Shown piece by piece: positions 36,990 through 40,437 of a stretch of DNA of 40,437 bases. Position numbers and translations under genes: made by a program. Origin of the DNA: Leptospira sp. (GTDB taxonomy: Bacteria > Spirochaetota > Leptospiria > Leptospirales > Leptospiraceae); NCBI GenBank assembly GCA_020831715.1, contig JAFIGA010000292.1:1-40437 (forward strand). Reading direction: 5' to 3'. How positions within the stretch are numbered: the first letter of the stretch is position 1; each line of letters begins with the position of its first letter. The notes under the pieces are model-generated. The model was not told the DNA's origin. It did not search any database and was given only the letters and a program-made list of their open reading frames with translations.

Positions 36990-38234
36990 ATGAGATCTTG
37001 GATGAGGTATCTACTACTTTTATTTCTGTTTATAGGATTTACAGAGCTAGGTTTGAGGTTTATCGATCCGCCTTCCCTTTCTTACTATCGCAACATAAAA
37101 CTACTCCACCGATACCACCCTGAATACTATGTAACCTTGGGTGAGAATCTGGATATCTACGTAAAGCACTATTCCAATCTATGGGAGGGTCGCTTTACTA
37201 CCAATTCACTGGGTTTTCGAGGATCACCCGAACCGGATTCCACATCGCCTAAACTCGCTTGTCTCGGGGATTCTCTTGTAATGGGTTTTGGTGTAAGTGA
37301 TGAAGATACATTTTGTTACCAATTGAACGGTTTTGATTGGGATGGCAAAAAGTTCCAATCTCAAAACCTTGCCGTTGATGCTTATGGATCGTTAGGTTCT
37401 GCCAAGAGACTAAAAGAATCGGCACAGAAATTACCACTGGATACTGTTTTATTTTTCGTCTCGCCCAATGATTTCACCGTTCCACCGGGGCTTGTGGAGC
37501 AAGGTGTCCAAGCAGATGATATAGTGGAAAAGCAAAGAGAAAATGATGAAGACTACAGGAAGAAATTTTTTATACAATTCGAAGCAACTCGCTATTCCTA
37601 TCTTCTCCAAGCTATGAAGCTGGCAAATGAGCAATTGAGTATAAAAAGACATCTAGCCAAAGTCGAATTTCAAAATGAAATTTCCGAGGCGAAAAATCCC
37701 GGGAAATATCTTTCCAATTCTTTCTACACCTTTCCCGATAAAAAGACCTGCACGAAAGCGGATTCACCGGAAAATCTACCGAATCAAACTACCATATCTT
37801 CGCCGATTTCCACCGCTACCCCCCAATCTTGCCACGAGCCAATCTTACCCGACTCCGGATGCATTGCTACCGTTCCCGATTATAAAGAACTTCCGGCTCT
37901 CCCGGATGAGACCATTTATGCCTACAACATCATGTTGCAAGTAGTTCGAGAAAATAATATCAGATTGATTGTTGTATTCCTTCCCATGCAAAACGAAGAC
38001 ATAAGATGCTATAACAATGGAAAGCATTCTCCTTTGTACAATTACGCACTCCGAGCGAAGGGATGGTTTGAAAATAACGAAATAGAAACAATAGATCTCA
38101 TCACCGATTCATCCGAAATATGTCCAATTGGAGATTTTTTCATTCCTGGTGATGGTCATCTAACAAAAAAAGGGAACCATTGGGTCGCCGAAACATTGAA
38201 AAGAAGACTACAAGAAAAGAAGGATCGTAATTAA
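36990..38234 (+). CDS. SGNH-fold hydrolase/acyltransferase, partner of an MBOAT protein
   Basis: 414 residues. An N-terminal membrane anchor (MRYLLLLFLFIGFTELGL) leads to an SGNH domain outside the cytoplasm. The nucleophile block is LACLGDSLVMGFG with Ser95. Asp388 and His390 in GDGHLTKKG complete the triad. A Ser/Thr/Pro/Cys-rich insert near 250-300 (including ISSPISTATPQSC) looks like an exposed loop. The gene overlaps the MBOAT gene by one base (TAATG). Such pairs, like DltB/DltD or AlgI/AlgJ/AlgX, move acyl groups across the membrane onto surface polymers. The acceptor is unknown. The ribosome site AAAGGAA is good. Confidence 0.82.
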   Translation: MRSWMRYLLLLFLFIGFTELGLRFIDPPSLSYYRNIKLLHRYHPEYYVTLGENLDIYVKHYSNLWEGRFTTNSLGFRGSPEPDSTSPKLACLGDSLVMGFGVSDEDTFCYQLNGFDWDGKKFQSQNLAVDAYGSLGSAKRLKESAQKLPLDTVLFFVSPNDFTVPPGLVEQGVQADDIVEKQRENDEDYRKKFFIQFEATRYSYLLQAMKLANEQLSIKRHLAKVEFQNEISEAKNPGKYLSNSFYTFPDKKTCTKADSPENLPNQTTISSPISTATPQSCHEPILPDSGCIATVPDYKELPALPDETIYAYNIMLQVVRENNIRLIVVFLPMQNEDIRCYNNGKHSPLYNYALRAKGWFENNEIETIDLITDSSEICPIGDFFIPGDGHLTKKGNHWVAETLKRRLQEKKDRN

Positions 38235-39661
38235 TGCTATTCAATTCCGTTCACTTCTTTCTATTCGCACCCATAGTAGTTTTTCTTTACTTTTACTTTC
38301 CCAAAAAATGGCAAAAGGGTTGGCTACTCATTGCATCTGTATATTTCTATGCCGTTTTTAAAGTTCCCTTTCTACTCCTGCTTTTATTTTCCATATTAAT
38401 TACCTACTACACCACCGTTCTGCAAGTCAAGACTCGCAAAGCCTCACTGAAAAAATTCTATCTTGGATTGAGTATAATTGGCAATCTTTCGATTTTGTAT
38501 TTTTTCAAATACATCGATTTTAGTTTCAGTGCTTGGAATACAATATTGGGGTTGAATGCTTGCGATTCCGGGTTTCTCAACAAATGGGGAATCATTCTTC
38601 CCATGGGAATTTCATTTTTCACCTTACAGGCAATCAGCTATTCCATGGATGTATACAGGGGTGTGATTCCCATCCACAAGAATCTATCCGAATTCGCACT
38701 ATTCATATCTTTCTTTCCTCAATTGGTAGCGGGCCCCATACTTAGGGCGAAAGACATTCTTCCTCAATTCGAAGGATTCAAAGAATTCCACCGAGACAAT
38801 TTTTATATGGGCATGAGGCAACTCTCTTGGGGCTTTTTCAAAAAGACAATTATTGCCGATCCGGTTGCCGAATTGGTGGATTTGATCTATGCCAATCCGG
38901 GACAATATGATTGGACCATGATGTGGTTTGCTGTATTTTTACATGCCATTCAACTCTACTGTGATTTCAGTGGCTATTCCGATATTGCCATAGGTATGGG
39001 AAGAATACTGGGCTTTCATATTCCCAAGAACTTCAATCGACCGTTTTTTGCTATCAACCTATCGGACTTATGGGCAAGATGGCATATTTCTCTCTCCTCC
39101 TGGTTGCGTGATTACGTTTATATTTCCTTAGGTGGCAATCGCGTAAGCCCACCCAGAGGATATCTAAATGTCTTTATAACATTTTTCCTAAGCGGTCTCT
39201 GGCATGGAGCCGACTGGGCAGTGCTAGCTTGGGGAACTTTTCATTCTGTTCTGATAGTGGTGGAGAGATTTTTATTCAGCTTCAAACGCATTAAAAATTT
39301 CATGGAATCCATCCCCAGAGCCATTATCTGGATCTATCCATTTTTTATCTTCTGCTTCGCATTATTCTTCTTTAGGGCAAAACCCGCACAAGGCATGACA
39401 GGAATCGAAGTGGCTTATTTTATGATCGAACGAGCATTTTCATTCTCCGGTGGAGAATTGGTAAATCTAACCTTACCTATATGGATTGCCCTCGTCTATC
39501 TATTCACGTATGATTTATTCCAAGAAAAGGATGAGAACTTTTTCGCGAAATATTTCGAAAACCGCGGATTGATCTATACTACAATGGCTGTTGTACTTGC
39601 TATCTGCCTATTGGTTTATTCGGTGACTGTATCTCAGCCTTTTGTGTATTTTCAGTTCTAG
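38234..39661 (+). CDS. MBOAT-family O-acyltransferase (AlgI/DltB-like)
   Basis: 475 residues with about ten or more membrane helices. Typical MBOAT segments are present: LPMGISFFTLQAISYSMDVYRG, FFPQLVAGPILRAKDILPQF, YCDFSGYSDIAIGMGRILGF and NRPFFAINLSDLWARWHISLS. The conserved catalytic histidine is His324 in FFLSGLWHGADW. In the inner membrane it should take acyl groups, usually acetyl, from a cytoplasmic donor and pass them outward, to be placed by the adjacent SGNH protein. The target could be a surface polysaccharide, lipopolysaccharide or peptidoglycan. The one-base TAATG overlap with the preceding gene implies coupling. Confidence 0.92.
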   Translation: MLFNSVHFFLFAPIVVFLYFYFPKKWQKGWLLIASVYFYAVFKVPFLLLLLFSILITYYTTVLQVKTRKASLKKFYLGLSIIGNLSILYFFKYIDFSFSAWNTILGLNACDSGFLNKWGIILPMGISFFTLQAISYSMDVYRGVIPIHKNLSEFALFISFFPQLVAGPILRAKDILPQFEGFKEFHRDNFYMGMRQLSWGFFKKTIIADPVAELVDLIYANPGQYDWTMMWFAVFLHAIQLYCDFSGYSDIAIGMGRILGFHIPKNFNRPFFAINLSDLWARWHISLSSWLRDYVYISLGGNRVSPPRGYLNVFITFFLSGLWHGADWAVLAWGTFHSVLIVVERFLFSFKRIKNFMESIPRAIIWIYPFFIFCFALFFFRAKPAQGMTGIEVAYFMIERAFSFSGGELVNLTLPIWIALVYLFTYDLFQEKDENFFAKYFENRGLIYTTMAVVLAICLLVYSVTVSQPFVYFQF

Positions 39662-39761
39662 GACGATTACGATTATTAGGAGCTGCTTCGGGGGAAAATG
39701 AACCAGATCCGGAGATTATCCTTTAGACAGCACGCCTAACGATATTGCCAAATCCAAAATT

Positions 39762-40437
39762 CTAAATTATCCCATTTTCCTTGAGTTTAGATTCAGATAA
39801 TCCTGTGACTTTTAAAATAACTGAAAGATCAATTCCTTCTGATTTCATCAAACGAGCATCTTCGATTGCTTTTTTCTCTATTCCTTTTTCAATTCCTTCC
39901 TCAACACCTTTCTCAAACTGAGCCACCATTTCATAAGCGAAGTCTCTATCACTATTCATCCGTTCTTCCAGAAGGCGACGTTTCTCAGGATCAGCAGAAT
40001 AATACTCTAGTATTCTAAAAGCATTCGCCATATCAGGTTCTTTATCTACAATTATACTCATCTCTTCCTTCTTTATATTCTCGGTGTTCTTAAACATATA
40101 TAGCCACAAGTCCAGTTTAGATTGAATCTCTTTTACCGTTTTCCCAAATTTTGGTAATTCTAAATATACCATTTGCAAATCTTCTGTCAACGTAATATTT
40201 GGATCAAAATCATCTCTTAGACTGAATTTACTCATATATCTATTTGTTGGGAATAGATTGAAATTCAGTATATTTATCTGATAGACTGGTTTAAGTAGTG
40301 AATATGCCTCTGCTTCTTGCAATTGTTTTCGGATCAATGAGGCAAGGTAGAAGATTGATCTTTTTATGAAGAGTGATTGGTATCCAACTTGAACCTCTAC
40401 ATGGAATTGTCTATTCTGGGAATCTTCTGCTTTGATA
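39762..40437 (-). CDS. Rpn-family PD-(D/E)XK nuclease / putative transposase, 5' end cut by window
   Basis: The frame is open from the right edge of the window, so the N-terminus is missing; a TTG at 40337 is not the true start. The edge part reads IKAEDSQNRQFHVEVQVG, which holds the D-x(n)-ExQ nuclease core of the family, then FIKRSIFYLASLIRKQL and SLLKPVYQINIL, classic Rpn/PDDEXK_2 features. The C-terminus has an EKG/EEG repeat helix and a final GLSESKLKENGI, also family-typical. Rpn proteins cut DNA and promote RecA-independent recombination, and are often multi-copy. No terminal repeats can be seen because the other end lies outside the window. Confidence 0.85.
   Translation of the reverse strand, partial: IKAEDSQNRQFHVEVQVGYQSLFIKRSIFYLASLIRKQLQEAEAYSLLKPVYQINILNFNLFPTNRYMSKFSLRDDFDPNITLTEDLQMVYLELPKFGKTVKEIQSKLDLWLYMFKNTENIKKEEMSIIVDKEPDMANAFRILEYYSADPEKRRLLEERMNSDRDFAYEMVAQFEKGVEEGIEKGIEKKAIEDARLMKSEGIDLSVILKVTGLSESKLKENGII

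Noticed and set aside
39734..39740. GCCTAAC / GTTAGGC core like an integron attC end
   Set aside because: Only one core is present, with no matching partner within 100 bases and no integrase in the window.

Overview
The window looks like a housekeeping-rich piece of a spirochaete chromosome, most likely from the Leptospira group (order Leptospirales). This is inferred from AT-rich double-membrane gene content, a large NAD-type glutamate dehydrogenase, several lipoproteins including a FecR-domain one of the LipL45 kind, a membrane SpoIIE-type phosphatase and a cyclic-nucleotide-domain protein. No 16S or other species marker is present, so the species is not assigned. Almost every base is coding, and no gene-free stretch exceeds 300 bases. 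No tRNA, rRNA, CRISPR array or complete insertion sequence was seen.

Layout. 152-7083 (minus): gamma-carbonic-anhydrase-like protein, large glutamate dehydrogenase, then sufB and rlmN. sufB has its own promoter, covered by a near-perfect palindrome that resembles an iron-control operator. 7240-12722 (plus): the 2-oxoglutarate dehydrogenase complex in the order E2 (sucB), E3 (lpdA), E1 (sucA), ending in a hairpin that contains the sucA stop codon. 12755-15467 (minus): a DASS-type anion transporter followed by two lipoprotein genes, one with a CAP/SCP domain. 15563-17983 (plus): a fusion of a GpsA-like glycerol-3-phosphate dehydrogenase to a PlsB-like acyltransferase.

18014-22918 (minus): the classic rpmH-rnpA-yidD-yidC-jag-mnmE cluster with overlapping or nearly touching genes. 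rpmH is only 53 codons long. rnpA appears to start at a non-canonical codon. 23138-26493 (plus): an SbcD/YhaO-like nuclease and a YhaN-like Rad50-type ATPase with two membrane helices in the middle of its coiled coil. 26490-28037 (minus): a six-helix membrane SpoIIE phosphatase.

28163-31699 (plus) is the most unusual region. It is a tight three-gene operon: a GNAT/N-acyl-synthase-like, cyclic-nucleotide-binding and methyltransferase triple fusion; a single-domain voltage-gated channel whose pore reads TIEGW, as in calcium channels; and a GlpF-type aquaglyceroporin. It looks like a signalling, ion and osmotic module.

31721-34952 (minus): ftsQ-ftsA-ftsZ, with ftsQ carrying a lipoprotein-like signal. 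35096-39661 (plus): FecR-domain lipoprotein, patatin-like phospholipase, SGNH hydrolase and MBOAT acyltransferase, which together suggest envelope remodelling and surface O-acylation. 39762-40437 (minus): the 3' part of a gene for an Rpn-family PD-(D/E)XK nuclease, cut by the window edge, the only mobile-type gene seen.
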